From NCBI RefSeq assembly GCF_950023065.1, contig NC_088680.1:39358559-39422558 (forward strand): a DNA stretch of 64,000 nt. Direction: 5' to 3'. This document shows, piece after piece, positions 27,001-37,711 of the stretch. This DNA comes from Planococcus citri. Its lineage: Eukaryota > Arthropoda > Insecta > Hemiptera > Pseudococcidae. The notes under the pieces were generated by a model. The model made no database searches, had not been told where the DNA came from, and saw nothing but the letters and a program-made list of their open reading frames with translations. The number at the start of each line of letters is the position of its first letter. Positions within the stretch are counted from its first letter, which is position 1. Position numbers and translations under genes: made by a program.

Positions 27001-27944
27001 AGACGTTGGCGAAATCGACGGTAAAAATATGTGGGAAAATCTTGTGAACGGAAGCGAGGAGTCTCCTAGGACTGAATTTGTCTACAATATTGATCCAGCA
27101 CATGAAAGTAACGCTTACGGTGCCATTCGTCTGGGTGATTGGAAATATATCCAAGGTATTCTAAAGTGATTTCTATGTAACTTAAAGTAAAATAAAATCA
27201 GTCACATTCAATTTTTCACTTACCCAATTATTTCAGGAACCAAAAATACCACCGGACCGGAAAACGACTGGTATAACATATTCAATTTAGAAGCTGTGTT
27301 CGATGATACATTCTACGATACCGCTGACATAATAAATTCATCGGTGGCTAAAGCTATATCAACACTGACACTACCACTACACAACACCGATTACGATCAC
27401 AAACACATAGATATACGTCGTATAGACTTGAGTAACGAAGTAGACAAAGGTACGAAAAAACACTAGCTACACAATTAAAATTCCGAGTTTCATTTCAATA
27501 ACGATGTATAATCTTTCATTCGTAGAATTAGAATCCAATATTGATGAAATTCTCACACCGGAGAAGATCCTCAGCTTACGAGAAGAAGCACGAATCGACT
27601 GCTCCAGAGCACTGCATCGACCACCTTGTATGCTAAATGAGGCACCGTGTTTGATAAATTTACTAGAAGATCCCTGCGAGAGGTACAATTTGGCCGATGA
27701 GAATCCACTACAGATGGAAATAATGCGCGAATTATTCGAGAAATATCGTCAAGAGGTGATACCTCCGATGAATAAACCCAGAGATGAAGATGCTGATCCG
27801 ACAAATTATAACGGTGTCTGGGTGAATTGGGGTGATCGTCAAAGTAGTACATTCCCATTCTACAGACGTATCACTCGTCGAGCAAAACAACTCAGAAAAC
27901 GGCTTTCCTCTACGATGCAATGTATGAGATCTTGTGTATCATAA
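21050..27944 (+). CDS. Arylsulfatase B-like sulfatase
   Basis: Nine exons (21050-21178, 25567-25726, 25861-26087, 26173-26428, 26516-26673, 26775-26910, 26988-27155, 27237-27449, 27526-27944) total 1,866 nt, 621 residues. An N-terminal hydrophobic stretch (about residues 8-25) is a signal peptide or anchor, fitting a lysosomal or secreted enzyme. Sulfatase hallmarks are complete: the metal-binding ITADDM at the exon 1 end, the formylglycine site CTPSR (Cys80), the GKWHLG motif, and SDNGAP. The later LGDWKYIQG element, DPCERYNLA and an extended C-terminus fit the arylsulfatase B/I/J group, which removes sulfate esters from glycosaminoglycans or aryl sulfates. All residues needed for activation and catalysis appear present. 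The first intron is 4.4 kb and hosts two transposon derivatives. A polyadenylation signal lies at 28408-28413. Confidence 0.92.
22283..23384. mobile_element. Non-autonomous DNA element, CAGGGTGTCCAC ends, 6-bp duplication
   Basis: The ends are short inverted repeats (CAGGGTGTCCAC at 22283 and GTGGACACCCTG ending 23384) flanked by a perfect 6-bp direct repeat CAAATT (22277-22282, 23385-23390). Next to both ends are direct, not inverted, copies of CCCTGACTTTTCCAGGTTTTCCAG. The interior carries four spaced copies of a GAGCGAAGCGAGGGCG-type block (near 22665, 22785, 22998, 23152), each followed by an A/T-rich spacer ending in a TTTCGAGA-like motif. There is no transposase ORF. Superfamily not assigned; hAT or P-type would normally give 8 bp. 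Confidence 0.65.
23746..24777. mobile_element. Long-inverted-repeat element, GGGTCATTCCACGTCAATTG ends, 4-bp duplication
   Basis: The element begins GGGTCATTCCACGTCAATTG and ends with the inverse complement, bounded by ACAT on both sides (23742-23745, 24778-24781). The arms remain recognisably complementary far inward. Paired blocks include TTTCGAAACG, ATCGTTCCGACTCTCAAAAA, GATACGTAAAAATAGGGG-type and CATCGAGTGAAAGGGTTTTT-type sequences, giving a hairpin of about 1 kb with interruptions. No ORF encodes a transposase. It lies inside intron 1 of the sulfatase gene, directly downstream of another element. Confidence 0.7.
24985..25140. repeat. Dispersed repeat, copy 2
   Basis: A diverged, co-linear relative of 7970-8145. 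It shares the GGGGGGTGGACGAGAGTTAACGATATTTTTAC-like block (compare GAGTGGGCGAAAGTTCATGATATCTTTACC in copy 1), the TTTGTTTTTCAAATTTTTCA block and the TACTTTTTCAAC block, in the same order. Confidence 0.45.
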
Positions 27945-29105
27945 AATACCAACTTCAGGGCGAAATGATGACTTAAAATAATGCATTTTGAATCAATCCG
28001 ACACTTATTGGTACAGGTACACACTGCGAATCGGAGAAAGAAAAATGCACAATGCTAGAATAACTTTCAATCACCATCGCGATTCATTAATTAGCAACAC
28101 ACGCGAACGCAAGCGAATAGATAATTAATTAATTAATTAAATTAATCAAAAAATGTCGAATTGTCCAAGAAAAAGCGCGACACTTCAAGTTCAAAAATTT
28201 CAAATTTCTTCCATCGATTATCAAAAACAAAAACTCGAACGACATCGATCATCCAGATCGATGAATGATTCGATTAAGATTCGATGTTCAATTCACTAAT
28301 TTACTTTTCTACCGCAAGGAGCGTTTTAGTGATTGAATCTTTTTTCAGAATTTTTGAAAAATTTCAAAAATTTGTAATGAATTAATTTTAAATTACCTAC
28401 CTATTTGAATAAAAATTTCATCACAGACTGTACTGCGCTTTTGAATTATTGATTTATTGAATTTATGAATTTCTCATAGGTAGTTTTTCAATAATATTCC
28501 CGAAATTCGATAAATGTTGGGAAAGTATAAAAAAAATCACTATGCTTGCAACAATCAATAATGCCGAATGTATTAAATTCAATAATAAGTAGTTCTAGTT
28601 ACGTACTCCATATTAAAAAATAATTAAAAGCATTAGTTATAGTAATATTAATGCATTCAATTCAATGTTTTTATAATTTTTTACTCGAAAATTTGCAATT
28701 TGAGCGAAAGTGAGTGATAATCCATCTCCATCATAAATTCATAATTCAAGTACACCTATTGCTTTCTTGAATTTCCATTTCCAAAAAAGAAGAGTAAATT
28801 CTTCCAAAAACATAGAAATTTTTGAATGCCTGCCTACTTGATTTACAGCGCCAAGAACAATTTTTGCAACATGCTCAATCAAAATTGATGGATGTACGAA
28901 AAGAATCCAAGTACCTACATTCTTTATTATTTGCCTTAATGAAAATGTACAAATCTGATTTAAAATTTAATTACATGGTCGAATAAAATTGCAACAGTAA
29001 TCACGACCATTTTATTTGAAGTACCTATAGCCGTTAACATTGAATCCATAGTAAAAATCAGAGAACTGATGACGAAATCTACAAAATTAGTATTTTTCTG
29101 CTTCC
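27945..29105. other. 3' UTR of the sulfatase gene and intergenic DNA
   Basis: Contains the likely polyadenylation signal AATAAA at 28408-28413 and a short AATT tandem repeat at about 28123-28145. The right-hand end is the 3' UTR of the minus-strand desaturase-like copy. No other gene is visible. Confidence 0.5.
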
Positions 29106-30975
29106 TCAATTCCTCGCAGCTAAATTCGGTTTGTTTCTAGCCAATTGTAAAAATGTTCCTGCGATTACCTTTGGATACGACTTTTCATTCAACTCTACAC
29201 CGAATTCTTTCAAAGTTTCTTCGTAAATTGGAATTAGTTCCGTCAAGTACACGTGATCGATAGTTGGAAATAAATGATGTAGCGTATGTTCGCCAAACAC
29301 CACCAATCCCAAAAAAATATTCCCAGTTACTTCCTTCCGTTCGTAAGTTGTGTCAACTTGATGTAAGCCCCAGTCTCTGTCATTTCTGGAAATTTATACA
29401 TACAAGAGTTACATGAATGTGGACGACCTTTAATAAGCACAGCAACAATTTCACAAATATCAGGGTGTAGGTAGTAGGTACCTTGCTTTATCGCCTTCGT
29501 GAAATGCTTTATGATCATGATGAGCTGCTGTGAATCCAATAAATGAACTGATCGAACCGAAAAATAATAAGAATACGATCCATAAAAATAAAGAATGAAT
29601 TTGAAATTTTCCTATAATCAGCATTAACGAAGGTACTACGAATAATAAGTAGTCTGGCCAGAAGAACTTATTTGAACGGATTCTAAAAAGTAAAAAGATA
29701 AAATAGTATATTACACAACGAGGGCCGAAAAAATCACTTTTTCTCCGAGTTTAGTGAAGTAATTTTTCCTGAACGAGGGTGGAAAATACTTATTTTTACA
29801 TCCGAGCGATTCTCGCGAGGTCGGAAAAGTAGTACTTTTCACCCCTAGATAGGAAAATAATATTTCGAATACATTTTTAGTAAATGCTACCTACATTCAT
29901 GAATTGGCTACCTTTATATGTATTATTTATCAGTAGGTATTATTGTACCTGATTGAATACACAGGCTACTTAGGCTACACTTACCTGTTGAAAATTTGAA
30001 AAAAAGGAGACAGAGCCCAGAAAAGAGGAAAATACACCAAAGGCCCGTACCTTATCCACACGGACTTATTTCTCCGCGGCAAAAATTGAAACAATGGTTC
30101 CATAAATGTTATTTCAATATCTTTCAAAGTATTGGGATACAAATGATGACTCAAGCAATGAGAAATTCGCCATTCTCTGAAAGCAATGAAGAGTTCTTGG
30201 CATTGAGTAAGGACATCTGTTTATTTATACCTACATATTTGACCAATGACCATACCTACCAACCTAAGACTAAATCCGACAAAATAATAATAATAACTTC
30301 TCCACATATTATCCTTCATGTGAATAAAATTATGTGCACAGTTGAGTACAAACGTGAACATGATTCCTGCTAAGGCTGCAAACCCAACACTTTCATATTT
30401 GGCTGAGCAAACTGCAAAAGTCAGTGCAGAAATGAACAGCAAATCTAAAAATGTGGTCGAAATTCGAGAAATTTTCGGAGCTTTGTAATTAAAATGTTTT
30501 AAAGCTTTGCGTTTAATTGTTCTATAGAACCCATTCGGTTTAAAGGTGAAAGGAGAGTTGCGAGGGGAAATGGCATCTCGAACGTAAAATTTAGGTAGTA
30601 GTTTATCTCGGCAACTGGAGTCAAATGGTGGGATTCGAATGCTTCCGTTATATCTGTACCCTGCATAGACGAAGACATACGGATTAAAAATAGGGGGCAC
30701 GATACCTACCTAAACTACCTTATATGTACTAAATATTTGATAGGTAATTATAAATTCGTGCTTACTTTGGTCACTGTAAGCCAAAAAGCTCCACCAGGAT
30801 GCTGCATAATGAATGAATTCAAATCGTATAATTTATCGTGCACCCTCCACAGACCATCGGCGCCATCATCCAGTTGTTTACCTTCTAGCCACGCATCTAC
30901 ACTTGGAATTCCATCGTCTCTCTTACTTGGATACGTAATCTCAGGCCAGCTTTTCTCTGCAGCTTGAGGAGGCAT
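29106..30975 (-). pseudogene. Cyt-b5-r: Cytochrome-b5-related desaturase-like gene, copy A, frameshifted
   Basis: Five exons on the minus strand: 30766-30975, 30264-30660, 29985-30176, 29482-29682 and 29106-29385. Splice positions and phases match copy B exactly. It has the N-terminal cytochrome b5 domain (heme ligand motif QHPGG, second ligand in EAFESHH), then the membrane desaturase domain with the His boxes HNFIH, HCLSHH and HTLHH. Exon 2 is 397 nt against 392 in copy B. Three extra bases are an in-frame Asn codon after HMKD, but two extra bases (AT) directly after the segment equivalent to the copy-B TPAAE run shift the frame and lead to early stops. Outside that point all exons are open and well conserved. 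It is therefore a recent pseudogene, a null allele, or an assembly error. Confidence 0.85.
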
Positions 30976-32944
30976 CGTGAACAGCACTATCCACTAACTG
31001 TATTCAAAAAGGAGCAATCGAAGTAACTCAAAAAAGGAAATAAATACTATAGTACAAATTTTCAACATCACCTATCAAAGAAACACTTTTTTTACCATCA
31101 AAGTGAATGTCCTATAGTTTAAAAAAAACAGATGTGAGAAATTCGTATCTTGAGAATGTCTTTATCGATACGAAGGTCATATCAAGAAGACAGGTAAGTA
31201 TGTACCTACTTCACTTTTGTACGATAATACCCACTTGTGGCCAAAAATAAACGGACACTTAAAGGTGTCATTTAGGAAATCGAGAATTTTCAGATAAACG
31301 CCTAAGATAATACTAAAGGAGAGATTGGATTTATATGAAATTGCATTTTTTTATCCTGCAAAGATGATTGCGCATATCACTTTGATCTTTGCGATTCATA
31401 CGATTTGGAGTTGATTAAGCCGCATTTGTTTGTTGCATATCTTGGTCATAAATGCATAAAACGTCATATTTTCATCATTTTCAGCGCATATTTCCGCACT
31501 TTAAAACAATTTCCCTCGTTTCCAGCATTTTTTAAAATTTTGTTAATATTTTAAAATTTTGTTATCTTTTCCATCAAAAAAGCGTCACTATACCTACTTC
31601 AAAAAAAAAAAATTCTCAAAAAATGAATAAGTATTGTTTAAAAATTAAACATTATTCAGAGATAATTACAGAATACTATTTTGATATTTTCAAAATTTAG
31701 GAATGAAATGAATCACCGAGAAAAACAGGCTGTCATGTTATTCTGTTAGAAAAATGTTTTCTTCAGACATGCATGTTGATTTTGCATATTTTTGCATTTT
31801 TTAAAAATAAATGCATATACTCGTATTAATTACATCATATTTCGACCATAATAAATGCATGTTTTATGTGCATATTTTCAAGTTTTTCGAGCACAAAAAT
31901 CCGTTCTCTAATGATAAGAATTCAAGAATTATATTCAGTTTATAAAAATCCAGATAAAATTGAAAGTGCACGTATATAGGTACTCGTACTCTATCTTTTA
32001 AAGTTTCAATATCCGTTTGAGAGAAAAAACTAAATTATTCAAGGAAAGCAAGAAAATAACATAGGTACAATCCACAAATAGTTCATCTATTAAATACCTA
32101 GGTGGTTAATATTTTATTACATCACTAATTATAGGTTCATTCATTTTTTTTTTCGTTTACTTTTCAAGGTAAGTACCTCTAATTTATTTTCGCCAAAAAT
32201 TGCCTCGAACTCATTCACTTGGAAAATTAATATTATTGAGTTTTCATCTAGGTAATCATAAAAAGCAAAAATAGGCAGCCTTCTTCCATTAGAAAAAATA
32301 TTGAAAGCTCAAAAATATACCAATAATTTTGTTTGAGGCAGTTCGACAATATCTTAAAATAGTCGCTCGCTGTTCAGCTCACGAATGAAAACATGGTGAA
32401 AAACATTAAAATTGATTTTAAAATAATTTTATAAGTTCGTTTACTTGATTCCAATCAAAAAATTGCTCAATTTATATTTTAGCACATCTGAATAAAATAC
32501 CAACAAAGCAATTTAATTTGCACGTGTAGAACAATTACAACGGGTCATAAATGAATATGAAAAATTCAATTCAAAATTTCAACTTCGTAGAACTTTTTTA
32601 ACGATTCTCAATTACCAACAAGAATTATTTATCTAATTATTTGAATATAGAATAATTTAAAAAACGAATGAAAACTCACACACAAGTAACACAGCAAGCA
32701 AAAATCAACGCAATTAAAACTACCAACAAAAGATAACCTATCTATCAAGAAGTAGGTATCAAACGAATTAAGTATGTATTTGAAACATTAAGAAAGTATA
32801 TCGAAGACACATAAGTAGGTATATCAAATCTAAACGAAGCGTAACAATTAACTTTTCTGTCTAAGTAGGTATGTACATAATATAAAATTATCACAGAGTC
32901 GAAAATTTCGTTTAGATTTTATAAGAAGACTAGAACAATGATTT
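30976..32944. other. Spacer between the two Cyt-b5-r copies
   Basis: Holds the presumed promoter of copy A on the left and the 3' UTR of copy B on the right. A stretch rich in ATGCATATTT-type words occurs at about 31400-31880. No gene or transposon with clear ends is visible. Confidence 0.45.
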
Positions 32945-35278
32945 TTAAGCTTTTTTCTGTTTCCTAACAATCATATTTGGCCTATTTCTGGCCAATTGTA
33001 CAAAAGTATTAGCGATGATTTCGGGATACGACTTTTCATTCATAGGTACTCCAAACTCTTCCAACGTCTCTTTGAAAATCGGGATAAGTTCCTTCAAGTG
33101 CACGTGATCGATGGTAGGAAACAGGTGGTGTAAAGTGTGCTCGCCGAATACCACCAAACCTACGTAAGTATTACCGATCAACTCTTTGCGTTCGTGAATA
33201 GCATCAACTTGATGTAATCCCCAGTCGGTATCATCTCTGTAAAATTAATAAACCTTATCGATAACTCGGCCGAGCCACTTTGGCGACTTATTATCTTTAC
33301 AGATGAATTCAATATAGGTACCGTGGTTTATCGCCTTCGTGGAACGATTCGTAATCGTGATGAGCAGCTGTTAGACCGATAGACGTAAACGTTAGACCGA
33401 TAAATAGCAGGATATCTATCCATAAGAGAATGGTATAGAATTGGAAATTTCCTAGGATCAGCATCAATACCGGAGGAACGAATACCAAGTAATTTGGCAA
33501 GAAAAACGTTCCCAAACGGACTCTAAAAAAAAACGAAAATGAAACAAATTTTAAAAACAGCGGAATTACGTCAATTAATTGCTGTTGTACTGAACCAACT
33601 TGTTAAAAATCTGAAAAGCAGGCGCCAAAGCCCAAACAATCGGCGAATACAATAGAGGTCCGAATCTCGCCCACGTTGGTTTATTCTTATTTGGTAAAAA
33701 TTGCAACGTTGGCTCGAATAAAGATATTTCTAAATCTTGCAACGTATTCGGATACAAATGATGACTAAGGCAGTGAGAAATTCGCCAATCTCTGAAAAAA
33801 TTATCAAAAAATACCGGATAGTTATTAACGTCATTGTCTGTCGAATTTCAATTATGGATCGAATGGGGGAAGAGGAGGAGGGAGGTGCTGATAGGTCGAA
33901 ACCTTGAAAAGCACGTTCAGTTACCTATACCTATAAGTATGAAAAAAATTTCATATTCTGACATTCCCAATTTAATTTGAATTTAAGTATAGGGAATTCC
34001 GGAGGTAATAAAAAAACGTTACAGTGCGAAAAAAATTCATACTTTGGAAGTTTAAAATAAAGAAACAACCCGTTCGCCCTTTTCTTTCAATAAAAATCCA
34101 AAAATTACGCTCCAACTTTCTGGTTGAAATGGTGGACTTTTCGGTTGAAGTATCTCTTGTATTAGCCCTCAAAATTAATTTCTACGTCTTCGATCGTGAA
34201 ATACTTGTGTTTAAATAATATAAATTGAAGGTTTCAATAGAGTGTTTTAACACCAGACCCTCTCTCCTCCTTCCAACTACATACAATTAACATCTACTCG
34301 TCAAACTCCCCCAAAAAAATCGACCAAGAATTCATTATATGTACTTATTTTTTTTTTTGGACTAACCTTACGCTGAATCCGGTAAAATAATAATAATAAT
34401 TCCTCCACATGTCCTTCATATGAACGAAATTATGCCCGCAGTTTATCACAAAACCAAACATAACTCCGGCCAAGGCTGCAAATCCGATACTTTCATGTTT
34501 AGCGGCTAGAACCGAAAACGTCAGAGCCGAAAAAAAGAATAGATCCAGGAAGGTGGTCGAAATTCGAGAAATTTGCGGCGTCTTGTAATCAAAATGCTTC
34601 AAAACTTTGCGTTTAATCGTCCTAAAGAATCCGTTCGGCTTGAAGGTAAAAGGCGAGCTGCGGGGGGAGGTCGCGTCTTTGACATAGAACTTCGGTAGCA
34701 GTTTTTCCGCAGCCGGCGTCAAGTGGTGACATTCAAACGCTTCAGTTATATCAGTTCCCTAGGCAGACGACAAACACGTGTGTAAATTATATGCGGATGA
34801 GGTTGGCACAGGCAGAGGTCCGGTGCGTCGAACCGGTTTCCGATGCAATTTAAAACATGCGCAATGCGCATAGAGATATTACCTTCTCGATGAACTTAGG
34901 TATCGATTTATAAAATTTACCAAGGTTTTTATTTCAATATATCTATGTATGTAATTTATTTAAAGAGGTACATTTTTAGGTAAAAAAATATGATCTATTT
35001 TAATGACCTTTCTCTCAACGAAATTAAAAAATTCAGGAGGTTATTACACTACAGAACCTAGTTCAACTTACTTTGGTCAAACTGAGCCACATAGCTCCTC
35101 CGGGATGCTGCTCGACGAACGAATTCAGATCGTATAATTTATCGTGCACTCTCCACAAATTTTCTGCTCCATCATCGATTTTTCTACCTTCCAGCCAAGA
35201 TTCAACATTGGGAATTCCCTCATCTCTTTTACTCGGATAGGGAATTTCCGGCCAGCTTTTCTCAGCGAACGGAGGCAT
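32945..35278 (-). CDS. Cyt-b5-r: Cytochrome-b5-related, desaturase-like protein, copy B (intact)
   Basis: Five exons (35072-35278, 34367-34758, 33600-33791, 33322-33522, 32945-33236) total 1,284 nt, 427 residues. Residues 1-69 plus the start of exon 2 form a cytochrome b5 domain with heme ligand motif EQHPGG and second histidine in EAFECHH. The rest is a membrane fatty-acid desaturase fold with four or more hydrophobic segments and His boxes HNFVH, HCLSHH and HTLHH that would bind the di-iron centre. This matches the insect cytochrome b5-related (Cyt-b5-r) family, usually classed with front-end desaturases; the substrate is not known to me. ER membrane location is expected. The start is the ATG at 35278: the in-frame codon further upstream is GTG, not ATG. 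It forms a tandem pair with copy A, the same strand and identical intron positions. Confidence 0.9.
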
Positions 35279-37711
35279 CTTCAAAAACTTCACTACTGAG
35301 CTACGAACAACAAAGTGAGTTCAAAGAATGTAACACGGCTACAATGCAATTACACGGTAACCGAATAAACGAACTATTAAACGAATAAACACCAGTAAGT
35401 ACCGTAAATATAAAGCTGTATAAATTTATATTGCCCGAAATAATACACGAGTTGTATTTTTCTTTATCGTAAAAGATTACATATCGTAAGTAATCAAAAT
35501 TTGTTCAACTGGCTCAACCACTTCCACCATCATTACATTTGCACTCGAATTTTTTTTTTTCGACAGTTGATGATTCCGAATTGGTTCTCTGAACGATTCA
35601 CACGTCTCTACCAACTGGAATACATAATTAGCCGTGACTCGAGTTCGGTTAATATGGTGTTTACAATGTAGGTACGAAGGTCTGAAGGTCATCTCGAGAA
35701 TTAATTTTTTAATATAGTACGTAATACATACGAAAACGTAAACATTGTAATATTTTACCATCACTAGCAGTCGATTAGCTTGAACTCTCCCGATCAGAAT
35801 GTAAAATAGAACAGAAGAATACAAAATTTGCCTAATAAGCGGCGGCTACGACTGTTCCGAAGCGTGAAAAATGCAACCTAGCTAACACGTGATTATTTTT
35901 TTTTTTACACGAAATTACATAATTACCTGCATATTGAAGTCAGCAGAGCCGAAGGGAACGATTTGATACAATGTAGCAGCATTGAACGAATATTTATATT
36001 TCGGTAATTAAACAGCTAGGTACCTAGACTGTAAAACGAAGGATTTCCTTTGGGTGGCACGTATGATACCGAGATTCTGTAATTAAAAATTTAGCGATCA
36101 GATACATAGGTAATCAAGTTCAAGAAGGTAATAGAATGTAAGTAGGTGCTAGGTGAATGTATGTAGGTGTAGGTTAGGGTCACGATACTTCGTTTTCGTT
36201 TTCAATTTTTGCTTTAAAAATTATTTAAAAAAAATATGCATCAGCAAACTATTACATAAGCTTATGAGAGTAACGAACGGAAAAAAAATCTAATGGAAAC
36301 CGAACTAAATCATGTCATTAGGGGATGACAAGGGTTAAGAAGATTGGATTTTTCAATTCTAGCTGATAACATTTTGGCATGGAAGGGGGGGGGGGTAAGC
36401 AATGTATCGAAAAAACAGAACGTTTTAAAAATTTTCACAACCGCATTCAATTGAAAAAAAAGTGCAATCAACTCTGAATACGTATTTTCAATTTTCACAT
36501 AAAACTGGAAAATGCTTCCGAAATTATTGAATACATTGTTTTGGTCATACATTCAGAAATTTCGAAAACTATGTCTGCTTGATAATATATGTACTTACAA
36601 TATGTAAAAAATTGATCAAGGTTACTATTCAAATTCTAAGCCCTGGGCTTTCGAAAAAATTTCTAGTCATCGAAATATTTATTCACTTCAAGAGAGGGAA
36701 AAATTGGAGAAAGGGAATCACTTCTCACACACATCATTCACAGGTTTTTTTTTTGAAACATATCCAGAAAAATTTGATAGAGAACAATTTGAAAAATGTG
36801 TATCAAAAATGATAGGCAAAATAAAATATTTACCCAGCTCGACTCGACACTACAAATAGAAAACGTAAACGTTCGAAAAAATTCTCAACAGAGGTATAAA
36901 TAATTGAAAAAAAAAATATTCTTAATTAATTTTGTAACTTGCACATGACTATTTTGAAAACTGCATCGAAAAATTCTATGAATCAACATAAAAATTGAAA
37001 AACAATGCGTACTTCTAAAAAAAAAAAAAAAAAAAAAAAAGACAAGACAGACAGACAGATTTATTACTTTACACTTGAAAAAAAAATCAATTTCAAACTT
37101 GAAAGAAACAAGTCCAATTAATAAATTAATATAATTGAAAAAGAAAAAAAACCATTGTCAACTTACGTCATAAGAATCCACAAGCAGATTGCAGAATCAA
37201 ACCAAAATTCAAAAACCGATCCCTGAAAAAATGAATCGTATCAGATAACAAAACAAACACCGCATAAAATGGGAGTAATTCATCAAACTCACCGGTTGAA
37301 GTGGCCATTCCTCCTGAATCATTACCAGTTACCCCTTCTTTCCCTTAAAAACCATACTACCTTCATCGAAACATTCAACTTACATTACCAGTTCCAGTAC
37401 CTATTCAGTTGTTCACTGCTTGATCTTGAAAATTTCCGTTAACCTCCGTCTTTCCTCCCACTACTACATACTATATAAAAACTTATCATCACAAAAACAT
37501 TTTTTACTCTTGTTTTGGAAAAATACATACAAATAGAAAAAATTACTTAACTTTATAAATAGTTTAAACAACACAAAGTCAGACTCGAAGTAGGTAGGTA
37601 CTGGGTACCGATTAAATTAGTCAACAAGATTTCAGAATAAAAATTAATTAAAACGAAACCTCAGAGGTGCACAAAACTAAAACACTTATCATTAAAAAAA
37701 TGTAACACGTT
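35279..37711. other. Upstream region of copy B and intergenic DNA
   Basis: Non-coding as far as I can tell. It includes a 20-plus-base poly-A followed by a GACA repeat at about 37019-37060. On the minus strand, two short segments flanked by good splice signals lie at 37293-37313 and 37167-37222; they could be non-coding 5' exons of the downstream desaturase-like gene. Confidence 0.4.

Noticed and set aside
30737..30967. Plus-strand ORF opposite the desaturase-like first exon
   Set aside because: Shadow of the well-supported minus-strand cytochrome b5 exon.
37019..37060. Poly-A plus GACA repeat resembling a retroposed 3' end
   Set aside because: No target duplication or upstream non-LTR element body could be found; treated as a simple repeat.
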